Below, piece by piece: positions 17,203 through 24,866 of a stretch of DNA of 64,000 bases (the stretch's first letter is position 1; each line of letters begins with the position of its first letter). Under the pieces are notes generated by a model. The model did not search any database, was not told the DNA's origin, and was given only the letters and a program-made list of their open reading frames with translations. The position numbers were made by a program, and so were the translations under genes. Source of the stretch: UBA6059 sp040222235 (lineage in GTDB: Bacteria > Bacteroidota > Bacteroidia > Cytophagales > Cyclobacteriaceae); contig JAVKDO010000147.1 in NCBI GenBank assembly GCA_040222235.1, forward strand, positions 1 through 64,000. Direction: 5' to 3'.

Positions 17203-17225
17203 TCCTTACCATCTAGGTAAGGACT
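17190..17225 (-). terminator. Terminator of the tRNA-Arg transcript
   Basis: A 10-bp perfect stem, AGTCCTTACC at 17201-17210 with GGTAAGGACT at 17216-17225, has a 5-nt loop. Read on the minus strand it is followed by a run of seven T. It lies just 3' of the minus-strand tRNA-Arg gene and overlaps the last bases of the DUF3303 gene. Confidence 0.8.
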
Positions 17226-17232
17226 ATAAATG

Positions 17233-17306
17233 CGCACTCGGAAGGATTCGAACCCTCAACCCCCAGAGCCGAAATCTGGTATTCTATCCAGTTGAACTAC
17301 GAGTGC
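17233..17306 (-). tRNA. tRNA-Arg (anticodon TCG)
   Basis: The 74-nt cloverleaf folds fully: acceptor GCACTCG with CGAGTGC, D arm GTTC/GAAT, anticodon arm CCAGA-TTTCGGC-TCTGG with anticodon TCG (reads CGA), and T arm GAGGG-TTCGAAT-CCTTC. CCA is not encoded. No TAnnTTTG promoter lies between it and the GIY-YIG gene immediately 5', so the tRNA is probably processed from a transcript that begins upstream, possibly from sucC. Its first 18 nt are repeated exactly at 17610-17627. Confidence 0.95.
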
Positions 17307-17330
17307 GTTTTCTAACTGTGTCTTAACGAA

Positions 17331-17546
17331 TTATCTTCCACATCCAGACTTGAAGTATTTTTCTCTTTCTAATGCTTCTTTCCTTGTTGAGAACTCCTCA
17401 AAATAAATCAATTCAAACGGAATGTAAGCTTTAATTGACTTGGTTTTCCCTGAATTGTGTTCTTCTATTCTCTTATTCAGATTTTTGGTTTGACCCGTAT
17501 AATGCTTATTGAATTTCTTACTTCTTAGTATGTAAACATAGCACAT
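17331..17546 (-). CDS. Small GIY-YIG nuclease lodged between a tRNA-Arg relic and the intact tRNA-Arg
   Basis: This 71-residue protein is a minimal GIY-YIG domain of the UvrC/YhbQ kind. YVY (residues 3-5) and YTG (17-19) form the GIY and YIG elements, R26 and H30 lie in KRIEEH, and the catalytic Glu is E62 in ALEREKYFK. It ends at KSGCGR, about 12-15 residues short of longer relatives, which may be normal or a truncation. The ATG starts one nucleotide after a copy of the tRNA-Arg anticodon-loop sequence, and the stop is 24 nt before the intact tRNA-Arg. The layout suggests a homing-type element inserted at the anticodon loop. Cellular relatives are DNA-structure nucleases, so mobility is an inference. 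Confidence 0.85.
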   Translation of the reverse strand: MCYVYILRSKKFNKHYTGQTKNLNKRIEEHNSGKTKSIKAYIPFELIYFEEFSTRKEALEREKYFKSGCGR

Positions 17547-17547
17547 C

Positions 17548-17627
17548 GCCGTAATTTGGTATTCCCTGCCTCGCCGGCAGGCGGGTATCTCTACCTGTCG
17601 GTAGACAGGCAGTTGAACTACGAGTGC
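17548..17627 (-). pseudogene. Relic of the 5' half of tRNA-Arg (TCG), interrupted by a palindromic repeat
   Basis: Read on the minus strand, 17627-17610 is identical to the first 18 nt of the tRNA-Arg at 17306-17289, and the identity ends exactly at the mature 5' end. A 45-nt double hairpin replaces part of the D loop. Then 17564-17548 matches the D-stem 3' strand to anticodon-loop segment of the tRNA with 2 mismatches in 17 nt, ending at the last base of the anticodon loop. The 3' half is absent, because the GIY-YIG gene begins there. Confidence 0.85.
17565..17609. repeat. REP-like double hairpin inserted in the tRNA relic
   Basis: There are two 6-bp stems: CCTGCC/GGCAGG at 17565-17581 and CCTGTC/GACAGG at 17594-17609, joined by CGGGTATCTCTA. 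From general knowledge, intergenic repeats of this sequence type (CCTGCC...GGCAGG plus CCTGTC...GACAGG) are frequent in Bacteroidota genomes. Only one copy is seen in this window. Confidence 0.7.
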
Positions 17628-17650
17628 TTTTATTCTTACTCTAGTTTATC

Positions 17651-18862
17651 TTAAGCAAGCACCTGCTTCACCTTCTCAGCAGCATCCTTCAAGACAATGG
17701 CAGACGTTACTTTCAGTCCAGACTCTTCAATGATCTTGGCACCTTCTTCTGCATTAGTTCCTTGGAGCCTTACAATGATAGGCACTCTAATCTCGCCAAT
17801 GTTTTTATAAGCTTCTACAACACCAGCAGCTACTCGATCACATCTTACGATTCCTCCGAAGATGTTGATCAAGATCGCTTTTACATTTGGATCCTTGAGA
17901 ATGATTCTAAATCCAGCCTCGACAGTTTCAGCGTTTGCCCCACCCCCCACGTCAAGGAAGTTAGCGGGTTCACCTCCGGAAAGCTTGATAATGTCCATGG
18001 TCGCCATAGCCAAACCAGCACCGTTTACCATACAGCCAACGTTACCGTCGAGTTTTACATAGTTGAGACCTGAGCGGCCAGCTTCCACCTCTAGGGCATC
18101 TTCTTCCGTGACGTCTCTTAGTTCGGCGAGCTCCTTATGACGGAATAGCGCATTGTCATCAAGATTGACCTTAGCATCTACTGCCAATATTTTGTTGTCA
18201 GAAGTCTTTAGTACCGGGTTGATCTCAAACATTGAAGAATCACTTCCTTCATAAGCTTTGTAAAGGGAGAAGATAAACTTCACCATTTCTTTAAAGGCAT
18301 TCCCCTCAAGTCCCAGCTTAAAGGCAACTTTACGAGCCTGAAAACCTTGTAGTCCAACATTAGGATCAATCCACTCCTTAATGATTTTTTCAGGGGTATT
18401 CTCAGCGACCGTTTCGATATCCATTCCGCCTTCGGTAGAAGCCATGATGACATTACATCCTTTGGCTCTATCTAGCAAAATACCCAAGTAATACTCTTTT
18501 GGCTCAGATTCACCTGGATAGTAGACATCTTGAGCAATCAATATCTTGTTGACGACCTTTCCGGTAGGGCCAGTCTGGTGAGTTACTAAAGTCCCTCCGA
18601 GGATAGCTTTGGCTTTTTCAGGTACTTCAGCAAGGCTCTTGGCTAACACTACGCCATGTGAGCCCGTCTCGTTAACAGTGCCTTTACCACGACCGCCTGC
18701 ATGAATCTGAGCCTTGATCACGTACCAGCTGGTGCCAGTCTCTGCATTAAGCTGTCTGGCGGCCTCTGTAGCCTTCTCGGGAGTGTCGGCCACAACGCCC
18801 TCCTGAATGCTAACTCCGTAAGATTTAAGTATTTGCTTTGCTTGGTATTCGTGGATGTTCAT
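17651..18862 (-). CDS. sucC: Succinyl-CoA synthetase (ADP-forming) beta subunit
   Basis: TCA-cycle enzyme subunit, 403 residues. An N-terminal ATP-grasp domain starts MNIHEYQAKQILKSYGV and contains WYVIKAQIHAGGRGKG. The C-terminal CoA-ligase domain contains FLDVGGGANAETV and NIFGGIVRCDRVAAGVVEA, typical of SucC. It works with SucD to convert succinyl-CoA to succinate with ATP formation; sucD is not in the window, and the separation of sucC from sucD is common in Bacteroidota. A promoter-like TTTG-N20-TAGATTCG lies 20 nt upstream. No terminator is seen before the tRNA relic that begins 23 nt after the stop, so read-through into the GIY-YIG/tRNA unit is likely. Confidence 0.95.
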   Translation of the reverse strand: MNIHEYQAKQILKSYGVSIQEGVVADTPEKATEAARQLNAETGTSWYVIKAQIHAGGRGKGTVNETGSHGVVLAKSLAEVPEKAKAILGGTLVTHQTGPTGKVVNKILIAQDVYYPGESEPKEYYLGILLDRAKGCNVIMASTEGGMDIETVAENTPEKIIKEWIDPNVGLQGFQARKVAFKLGLEGNAFKEMVKFIFSLYKAYEGSDSSMFEINPVLKTSDNKILAVDAKVNLDDNALFRHKELAELRDVTEEDALEVEAGRSGLNYVKLDGNVGCMVNGAGLAMATMDIIKLSGGEPANFLDVGGGANAETVEAGFRIILKDPNVKAILINIFGGIVRCDRVAAGVVEAYKNIGEIRVPIIVRLQGTNAEEGAKIIEESGLKVTSAIVLKDAAEKVKQVLA

Positions 18863-18881
18863 CGAGTGGGTATTTTTGATG

Positions 18882-18913
18882 CGAATCTACTTGATAATCG
18901 GAGTTTTCACAAA
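18882..18913 (-). promoter_or_regulatory. Putative promoter of sucC
   Basis: On the minus strand TTTG (18913-18910) is followed by 20 nt and TAGATTCG (18889-18882), which matches the Bacteroidota -7 element TAnnTTTG at five of its six fixed bases. The start codon is at 18862. Confidence 0.5.
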
Positions 18914-18975
18914 CAAGTCACTACATTGCTAATGATTTCCCAATGCTCTTCAGGCGACCTAATTGATACTTCGTT

Positions 18976-21105
18976 TTGAATAAAGACAACCGGCTAGAAA
19001 AGAGGATATTCCTCACTATTTGCGGGCTTGCATGCGCCGTTAACTTATATGGATTGATCGGAGATATTTCGAACAATCATCAGATTAACATTTACTTCGA
19101 TACAGCTGGGGCGTTGTACTTCGGTGCTGTTTTTCTTTACTCTTACTACTATGGGTTAAGACGCACCTTACTGTACCCCACTATTCTTATCATTCTCGCC
19201 CTCAACATGGTGATATGGTTCACTTTAGGAGGAGTGGCTGGGGCAGGTTACTTCTACTTTAGTTCTCTTATTGCGATAGTCATCATACTACCGCCAGGTT
19301 ACAGAGGAGTGATCGTTGGTGCCGTACTTGTACTGGAGGCTATATTGATTTATTTGGATCACTATCATCCTGAGCTTTTTACTGGTGAGATGAACCAGAC
19401 CGTGTCCAGCGATATGTGGTTCCTTTCTGTGCTTGTCAGCTTTATCATACTATCACTAAAGACCAATCTTGAAAAGGAGAAGCGGGTGGGCGACAAGTAT
19501 ACAGCGTCTTTGCGCCAACTGCACAGACTTAACCTTAACAGGGGAACCATCGACGAAGTGTTGAATGATTACCTTGAAACTGGTGTGGAGCTGTTTGATA
19601 TGCAGTTTGCGATTCTTTCACGGGTCGATGGAGATCAGTTAAAGATTCGCAATTCTTTTGGCCATAAGTCGGAAATAATTCCAGGGAGCACCTATGAGCT
19701 AGAAAAAACGCTCAGCTATTCAATAATTGAAGCTGCACAGACCAAGTCATTCCTATTTCGCCCTGGCGATCACAGACATCAGTTCTCTACCCTCAAGGTC
19801 GCTTCATTTATAGGTACCCCAATTTTTGTGGGGGATAAAATTTTTGGTACACTCAATTTCTTCTCTGAGCAATCTCGAGCGGACAGCTTAGAAAGTTATG
19901 AGCTAGAGCTAATAGAGCTAATGGCACGCAATATTAGCCACTTGTTGAGTTTGGCCGAAAATGAAAAGCAAAGGCAGGAAACGGAAGAAGCTCTTCGATT
20001 AAGCGAACTCAGATTTAGAAAGATATTTGAAAATGCAACGCTGGGTATAACGCTGACTCGTTTTAACGGTGATTTTGTGCTGGCTAATGATGTCTTTTTA
20101 GAGCTGGCCGGGTACTCGGAGGAAGAGCTGTATAGCATGAAAATAAACGATCTCCTAATATTAGAAAATCAGCATCAGTATAGATTTCAAGCATTGGCAT
20201 TAGGAGAAGTTGATAACTATGAAATTATAATCCAAGGCAAGAATAAGAAGGGTGTAATAGTGGACATCAAATTATCTGTCTCGAGCTTAAGGAATACGGA
20301 GGGTAAACCAGAGTTTGTATTGGGCCTAGTTGAGGATATCTCAGAGAGGCTGCAGAGCGAAAAGCAGATCAAGTCGCTGAATGATCGGTTGGCGAAACAA
20401 GTCAGCAAGCTTAAAGAAAGCAATGATGAATTGGAGGCGTTCAGTTATTCTGTCTCTCACGATCTTCGGGCACCATTACGTGCAATAGATAGTTTTAGCA
20501 AGATTTTGATAGAAGATTATAGCTCAAAGCTGGATGTTGAAGCAAATAGGCTACTTGGAATCATAACCAGGAACAGTAATAAAATGGGGCTGTTAATCGA
20601 TGATCTATTGGCAATTTCACGGATTAGTCGCAGACAGAAAGTCACAGAGAAAGTGGATTCTGAAAAATTGGTTTCAGAAATTATCCGAGAGCAACTGTTG
20701 ATTTACCCAGACTTACGATTTGAACTACAGATCAAAGAGGACTTACCAGAAATACAGGGTGATAGAACCTTGCTTTGGCAGTTGTTTAGTAACATAATCG
20801 GTAATGCCTTTAAGTTTTCTTCGGTTCAGAAAACTCCAGAAATAGATATTTCTTGTGAAAGAAAAGATGGTTTTGTAGAATTCTCTATTGAGGATAATGG
20901 TGTCGGGTTTGATATGAAATACTATGACAAAGTTTTCGGCGTATTTCAACGACTACATTCTCAAGAAGAGTTTGATGGCACAGGCGTTGGGCTCGCTATC
21001 GCTCAAAGAGTGGTCATACGCCATAGGGGTAAGATTTGGGCAAATAGCGAAGTAGGAAAGGGAACAAGTTTTAATTTCACCCTTCCTGTAGAGGATGGTT
21101 TGTGA
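18976..21105 (+). CDS. Membrane sensor histidine kinase with GAF and PAS domains
   Basis: This 709-residue kinase has an N-terminal membrane domain of about five or six helices (residues 8-165), a GAF domain (about 195-325), a short coiled coil, and a PAS domain (about 345-460) beginning LRFRKIFENATLGITLTRFN. The HisKA dimerisation helix has the phospho-acceptor H495 in YSVSHDLRAPLRAID, and the HATPase domain has the N box NIIGNAFKF, the G1 box DNGVGFD and the G2 box GTGVGLAIA. This kinase core is the phytochrome-like type often paired with Rcp1-like receivers, and such a receiver is encoded next. The start codon is TTG at 18976; no in-frame ATG precedes the first membrane helix. The signal sensed is unknown. 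Confidence 0.88.
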   Translation: MNKDNRLEKRIFLTICGLACAVNLYGLIGDISNNHQINIYFDTAGALYFGAVFLYSYYYGLRRTLLYPTILIILALNMVIWFTLGGVAGAGYFYFSSLIAIVIILPPGYRGVIVGAVLVLEAILIYLDHYHPELFTGEMNQTVSSDMWFLSVLVSFIILSLKTNLEKEKRVGDKYTASLRQLHRLNLNRGTIDEVLNDYLETGVELFDMQFAILSRVDGDQLKIRNSFGHKSEIIPGSTYELEKTLSYSIIEAAQTKSFLFRPGDHRHQFSTLKVASFIGTPIFVGDKIFGTLNFFSEQSRADSLESYELELIELMARNISHLLSLAENEKQRQETEEALRLSELRFRKIFENATLGITLTRFNGDFVLANDVFLELAGYSEEELYSMKINDLLILENQHQYRFQALALGEVDNYEIIIQGKNKKGVIVDIKLSVSSLRNTEGKPEFVLGLVEDISERLQSEKQIKSLNDRLAKQVSKLKESNDELEAFSYSVSHDLRAPLRAIDSFSKILIEDYSSKLDVEANRLLGIITRNSNKMGLLIDDLLAISRISRRQKVTEKVDSEKLVSEIIREQLLIYPDLRFELQIKEDLPEIQGDRTLLWQLFSNIIGNAFKFSSVQKTPEIDISCERKDGFVEFSIEDNGVGFDMKYYDKVFGVFQRLHSQEEFDGTGVGLAIAQRVVIRHRGKIWANSEVGKGTSFNFTLPVEDGL

Positions 21106-21220
21106 TTGATCAGCTCGATAACTACTTCACTTCTTGGTTATTAAGTGAATTCCATAGCAGGTTAGGGATTTTACCTATTGTGTGGGTCTTGTAATTGTAC
21201 TTATTTGCAGTTGCTAAATC

Positions 21221-21655
21221 ATGATAGACATACTTCTCATAGAAGATAATGCGGATGACGCAGAAATGACCATCCGATCGCTTAAAAGAAAGAATCTTGC
21301 TAATCGCCTTAAGTGGATAAAAGATGGTGCTGAAGCGGTTGATTTCCTATTTGGCAAAGGCAAATATTTCGATAGAGATACGACTGTCAAGCCTAAAGTT
21401 ATTTTTCTAGACTTGAAGTTGCCGAAACTCAATGGACTGGAAATATTGGAACTCATCAAAAAAGAGCCTGTTACTGAGCAGATTCCGGTGGTCATGATGA
21501 CTTCCTCTCAAGAAGAGAGAGATATTTTTAAGAGCTATGATTTGGGTGTGAATAGCTATATTGTCAAACCACTAGACTTTGAGGAGTTTGCTAGTGCAAT
21601 AGTCAATGTTGGAACCTATTGGTTAAACACCAATATAGCACCTCAATTTAAGTAA
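21221..21655 (+). CDS. Rcp1-like single-domain response regulator
   Basis: This stand-alone receiver of 144 residues has the acidic pair EDNADD at residues 8-13, the phospho-acceptor Asp near residue 67 in IFLDLKLPKLNG, the conserved Thr/Ser in VVMMTSSQEE and the Lys in YIVKPLDF. The long loop between strand 2 and the Asp (FGKGKYFDRD) is typical of Rcp1-like partners of phytochrome-type kinases. There is no output domain, so it probably relays phosphate or acts by protein contact. It follows the GAF-PAS kinase by 115 nt, and its stop overlaps the next start in TAATG. Confidence 0.9.
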   Translation: MIDILLIEDNADDAEMTIRSLKRKNLANRLKWIKDGAEAVDFLFGKGKYFDRDTTVKPKVIFLDLKLPKLNGLEILELIKKEPVTEQIPVVMMTSSQEERDIFKSYDLGVNSYIVKPLDFEEFASAIVNVGTYWLNTNIAPQFK

Positions 21656-23463
21656 TGCAGCGACCGCCCAAACGGCATAAAATTCTACTGCTCGAGGATA
21701 ATGTTGATGACGCAGAGATAATCCAACTCACACTTAAGAGAGCGAGTTACGATTTCGAATTTCGTAAAGTTGACAATCTCGATTTATTTATTGTAGAGCT
21801 AGATTTGTTTCAACCTACAATAGTCATTTCAGACTATAATCTACCCTCGACAACAGCACTCGATGCTTTCCATGAGTTGAAAAAACTTGAGCTAGACATA
21901 CCATTCATCGTAGTTTCAGGCTTTCTTGGCGATGAAATAGCCGTAGAAGCTTTGAAGCAGGGCGTGACTGACCTTGTATCTAAGAATAACCTTGAACGCT
22001 TACCTTTCGCCATTGAAAGAGCAATTAAGGAATTTGATATTGTAAGAGAGAAACTTAGAGCTGAGGAAGAATTAAAGATTAATAAGGAGCGATTGGAACT
22101 GGCCATTTCAGGCTCAGAAATGGGCACGTTCGATTTAGACATTATTAATGAATCCATAGTTTATAACCATAGGTCAAGGGAGATTCTCGATATAGAGGAT
22201 TTGCCTTCTGAGATTAACTTTAATTATTTTCTGCCTAAGCAAGCTGATAGCAGTATTCAACTAGAAGAAGTTAAGCACGTATTGTCGAATCATCTTTCTG
22301 GTAAGACAGAGATTTTCCAGCATGAGATCACCTATAATGTAGAAGGTGGTGGTCAGCGGTCTGCACAGGTACTCGGCAAAGTGTTAGAATACTCTGAAAT
22401 CGGATTGCCCTTGAGAATGTCCGGTACCATATCAGATATTACTCAGAAAAAGAGAGACGCTGATGAGTTGGTGCGCAACAAGACTATTCTGGAGGAGGCA
22501 GAGAAGGTTGGAGTGATTGGAAGTTTTGAGTGGGACATTAAGAATGATCGTTTTTCGTGTTCCCAAGGGTTTAAGAACATACTTGAACTGCATCTTGATG
22601 AGTACAATTATGATGACTACTTACAGAATATTCACCCACAAGACAGGAAGATATTCGAAGAGGTTCTGTTAAGAAAACACACTGTTTATAGTGTCGAGCA
22701 TAGAATGCTTTTACCTAATGGTGAGCATAAAGCAGTCAGGAGTACGGGAAGAATTGTTTACGATAGTGACTTGAAGATTCGGAATATTTTTGGTTTAATA
22801 CAAGACATCACTGAGCAGAGAAATCTTAAGTCTTCTATTTACAGGGGGCAGGAGCAGGAGAGAAAGCGAATCTCAAGAGAGATTCATGATGGTATTGGTC
22901 AGATGCTGGTGGCGGCCAAGTATAGGCTAATGGCCCTGGATCAAAACAAAGAAAATAAAGTAGAGGATGTCGGAGATATAGAAGAGTTGATTGACCTTAT
23001 ATTAGAGGAGGCGCGCAGAATCACAAAAAATCTTTCTTCAAAAATTGTGGAAGAGCACGGTTTAAATAAAGCCATCCAGTACCTGGTTGAAGACGTGCGA
23101 CAGTCCTCCGAGGTAATGCCAAAAGTAGTTATGAGTAATTTGAAGGATATTTCTCCGGAACTCTCAAATAACATATATAGAATAGTACAAGAAGGCATAA
23201 ATAATATTTTGAAATACGCCCAAGCAACTTCTGTGAGCCTCTCTATTGACCGCACAGAGGAATATATTAAATTAGATCTTAGTGACGATGGCATTGGGTT
23301 TTCTGAAGAAAGTCTTGTTAATTCCTTAGGTAACGGTCTAAAGAATATGAAAGAGCGTACCTTATTATTTAATGGCCTTTTTGATATGGATTCAATTCCA
23401 AAGAAAGGTACCAACATACATTGTTTGTTCCCATTAATGCCCTTAGAAGAGATAGATGAGTAA
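21655..23463 (+). CDS. Receiver-PAS-PAS sensor kinase of the NarX/HisKA_3 type
   Basis: The 602-residue cytoplasmic kinase has an N-terminal receiver domain (residues 8-125, Asp in VISDYNLPS), two PAS domains (about 145-270 and 280-395, with PAC-like ISDITQKKRD and IQDITEQRN), a HisKA_3 dimerisation segment with His in SREIHDGIGQMLVAAKYRL, and a NarX-type ATPase domain with LSDDGIGFSEE and GNGLKNMKER. It has no membrane segment. The receiver may take phosphate from the kinase encoded two genes upstream. The NarL-type regulator that follows, with an 8-nt overlap, is the expected partner. The start ATG overlaps the stop of the preceding receiver by one base. Confidence 0.88.
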   Translation: MQRPPKRHKILLLEDNVDDAEIIQLTLKRASYDFEFRKVDNLDLFIVELDLFQPTIVISDYNLPSTTALDAFHELKKLELDIPFIVVSGFLGDEIAVEALKQGVTDLVSKNNLERLPFAIERAIKEFDIVREKLRAEEELKINKERLELAISGSEMGTFDLDIINESIVYNHRSREILDIEDLPSEINFNYFLPKQADSSIQLEEVKHVLSNHLSGKTEIFQHEITYNVEGGGQRSAQVLGKVLEYSEIGLPLRMSGTISDITQKKRDADELVRNKTILEEAEKVGVIGSFEWDIKNDRFSCSQGFKNILELHLDEYNYDDYLQNIHPQDRKIFEEVLLRKHTVYSVEHRMLLPNGEHKAVRSTGRIVYDSDLKIRNIFGLIQDITEQRNLKSSIYRGQEQERKRISREIHDGIGQMLVAAKYRLMALDQNKENKVEDVGDIEELIDLILEEARRITKNLSSKIVEEHGLNKAIQYLVEDVRQSSEVMPKVVMSNLKDISPELSNNIYRIVQEGINNILKYAQATSVSLSIDRTEEYIKLDLSDDGIGFSEESLVNSLGNGLKNMKERTLLFNGLFDMDSIPKKGTNIHCLFPLMPLEEIDE

Positions 23464-24109
23464 GATAAAAATCATTGTAGTCGACGATCATGCTTTGGTG
23501 CGTCAAGGTATTATTTCAATGCTAGCATCTGTAGATGCTATCGAAATAACAGGTGAGGCGGAGAATGGTGTCTTGGCTATGGAGCTACTCGAAAGTGGTC
23601 TCCCAGATATCTTACTGGTTGATATCAATATGCCGAAAATGGATGGCGTGACACTCAGTGAGAAGGCCATAGAGTTATACCCTGATTTAAAAGTGATTAT
23701 TCTTTCTATGGACGTAACTATGGGTTATGTGAAAAAGTCCATTCAAGCAGGAGTGAAAGGCTATATACCGAAGGATTCAAGTAGAGATACACTCATAGAG
23801 GCGATTACCAAAGTACATAATGGCGAAAAATTTTTTAGTGAAAGAGTTTCTGAAGTAATCCTAAAAGGATTTTATGAAAATGACCTTTCAGATAAACCTA
23901 AGAAGACTGGAGACTTGTCTAAGCGTGAAGAGGAGGTTTTGAAACTCATCGCTTCGGGTATGAGTAATCGTGATATCGCAGACAAACTATTTATAAGTAT
24001 CAGAACAGTGGATGCCCATCGCAACCATATCATCCAGAAACTCAAACTTCGTTCAACAGCTGAGCTCGTCAAGTATGCAATCAAGAATCAGATTATTGAA
24101 CTTGACTGA
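23456..24109 (+). CDS. NarL/LuxR-family response regulator
   Basis: Two-domain regulator of 217 residues. The receiver has the acidic residues VVDDHALVRQG, the phospho-acceptor in LLVDINMPKMDG, and the Lys in GYIPKDSS. The C-terminal LuxR-type helix-turn-helix runs from LSKREEEVLKLIASGMSN through IADKLFISIRTVDAHRNHI. It is translationally coupled to the HisKA_3 kinase upstream (8-nt overlap), so the pair is a NarX/NarL-like system. Target genes are unknown; the SiaC-like gene 233 nt downstream is one candidate by position. Confidence 0.92.
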   Translation: MSKIKIIVVDDHALVRQGIISMLASVDAIEITGEAENGVLAMELLESGLPDILLVDINMPKMDGVTLSEKAIELYPDLKVIILSMDVTMGYVKKSIQAGVKGYIPKDSSRDTLIEAITKVHNGEKFFSERVSEVILKGFYENDLSDKPKKTGDLSKREEEVLKLIASGMSNRDIADKLFISIRTVDAHRNHIIQKLKLRSTAELVKYAIKNQIIELD

Positions 24110-24310
24110 TTAGGTAAATCGCTTAGAGGGCTAAGTCATTGACACCAAACAGTTAGCCGTCATGTAGGATCGGTTTATTCTAGCTTAGATAAATCATACT
24201 TTTTTAAGTAATAATGAAGGCTGAAAGCATTATTCACTGAATAAGTCTCTGATTTTCCCTTAAAGTTCAATTTAGGAGATTCCTCTATTTTATGGTACCG
24301 CGTTACCGTA

Positions 24311-24318
24311 TAAGTTTG
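24311..24318 (+). promoter_or_regulatory. Putative promoter -7 element of the SiaC-like gene
   Basis: TAAGTTTG matches TAnnTTTG exactly and lies 24 nt before the start codon. The -33 region 19 nt upstream is only TTTA-like, so the assignment is moderate. The 233-nt gap before the gene has no other clear signal. Confidence 0.4.
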
Positions 24319-24342
24319 AATTGTAATTAAAGATGACCAGCT

Positions 24343-24750
24343 ATGAAATTTTTAATTGAACAATCAAGAGTAACCCCTTTCGTTGAGTACAATGGAGTTG
24401 AGAAAACACTTCAGATCAGTGGTAGATCAAGTCCTGAAAACCCCCTTATATTTTATAAAAGGTTAGTGGATTTTGTTGACGAGTTTGCAAGTTCAAATGA
24501 GTCCATTTTGATAGTCAACGTAAGTATGGAGTACCTCAATACTAGTTCTACCAAATGCATTTTCAACTTATTCAAAAAAATGAGTGAGGTGAATGATGAG
24601 ACAGATAAAATCATCATTGTCAATTGGTACTACGAAGATTGGGACGATGACATGTTGGAGATAGGTGAAGACTTCAGCTATTGTCTGAAAATTCAGTTCA
24701 ACTTAAGTGAAGTTGATGATATTAACAGTTTGACGATGGAGGCCGCCTAG
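24343..24750 (+). CDS. SiaC-like regulatory phosphoprotein (DUF1987)
   Basis: The 135-residue protein matches the DUF1987/SiaC family in SGRSSPENPLIFYKRLVDFV (residues 26-45) and MEYLNTSSTKCIFNLFKKM (62-80). In Pseudomonas aeruginosa SiaC is phosphorylated on a Thr in this second motif by SiaB, dephosphorylated by the PP2C phosphatase SiaA, and activates the diguanylate cyclase SiaD. The NTSST stretch (66-70) is retained. No siaA, siaB or siaD gene lies in the window. Its closeness to the two-component cluster suggests shared input, which is an inference. It is monocistronic, with an intrinsic terminator after it. Confidence 0.8.
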   Translation: MKFLIEQSRVTPFVEYNGVEKTLQISGRSSPENPLIFYKRLVDFVDEFASSNESILIVNVSMEYLNTSSTKCIFNLFKKMSEVNDETDKIIIVNWYYEDWDDDMLEIGEDFSYCLKIQFNLSEVDDINSLTMEAA

Positions 24751-24803
24751 CTTCCAAGTCTAAGATTCAACCAGCTATGGGACAGCAAAACTGTTCCGAA
24801 ATG

Positions 24804-24834
24804 AGGTCGCATATTTATGCGACCTTTGTTTTTT
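24804..24834 (+). terminator. Terminator after the SiaC-like gene
   Basis: The stem AGGTCGCAT (24804-24812) pairs with ATGCGACCT (24817-24825) around ATTT, followed by a T-rich tract. Confidence 0.88.
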
Positions 24835-24850
24835 AAGCTTTCGAAGCAGC

Positions 24851-24858
24851 TATCTTTG
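24851..24858 (+). promoter_or_regulatory. Putative promoter -7 element of the lolD-type gene
   Basis: TATCTTTG is an exact TAnnTTTG match, with TTTG at 24825-24828 as a loosely spaced -33 element (22 nt). It ends only 8 nt before the ATG at 24867, so the transcript would be leaderless or almost so. Confidence 0.55.
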
Positions 24859-24866
24859 CGGCTCAT

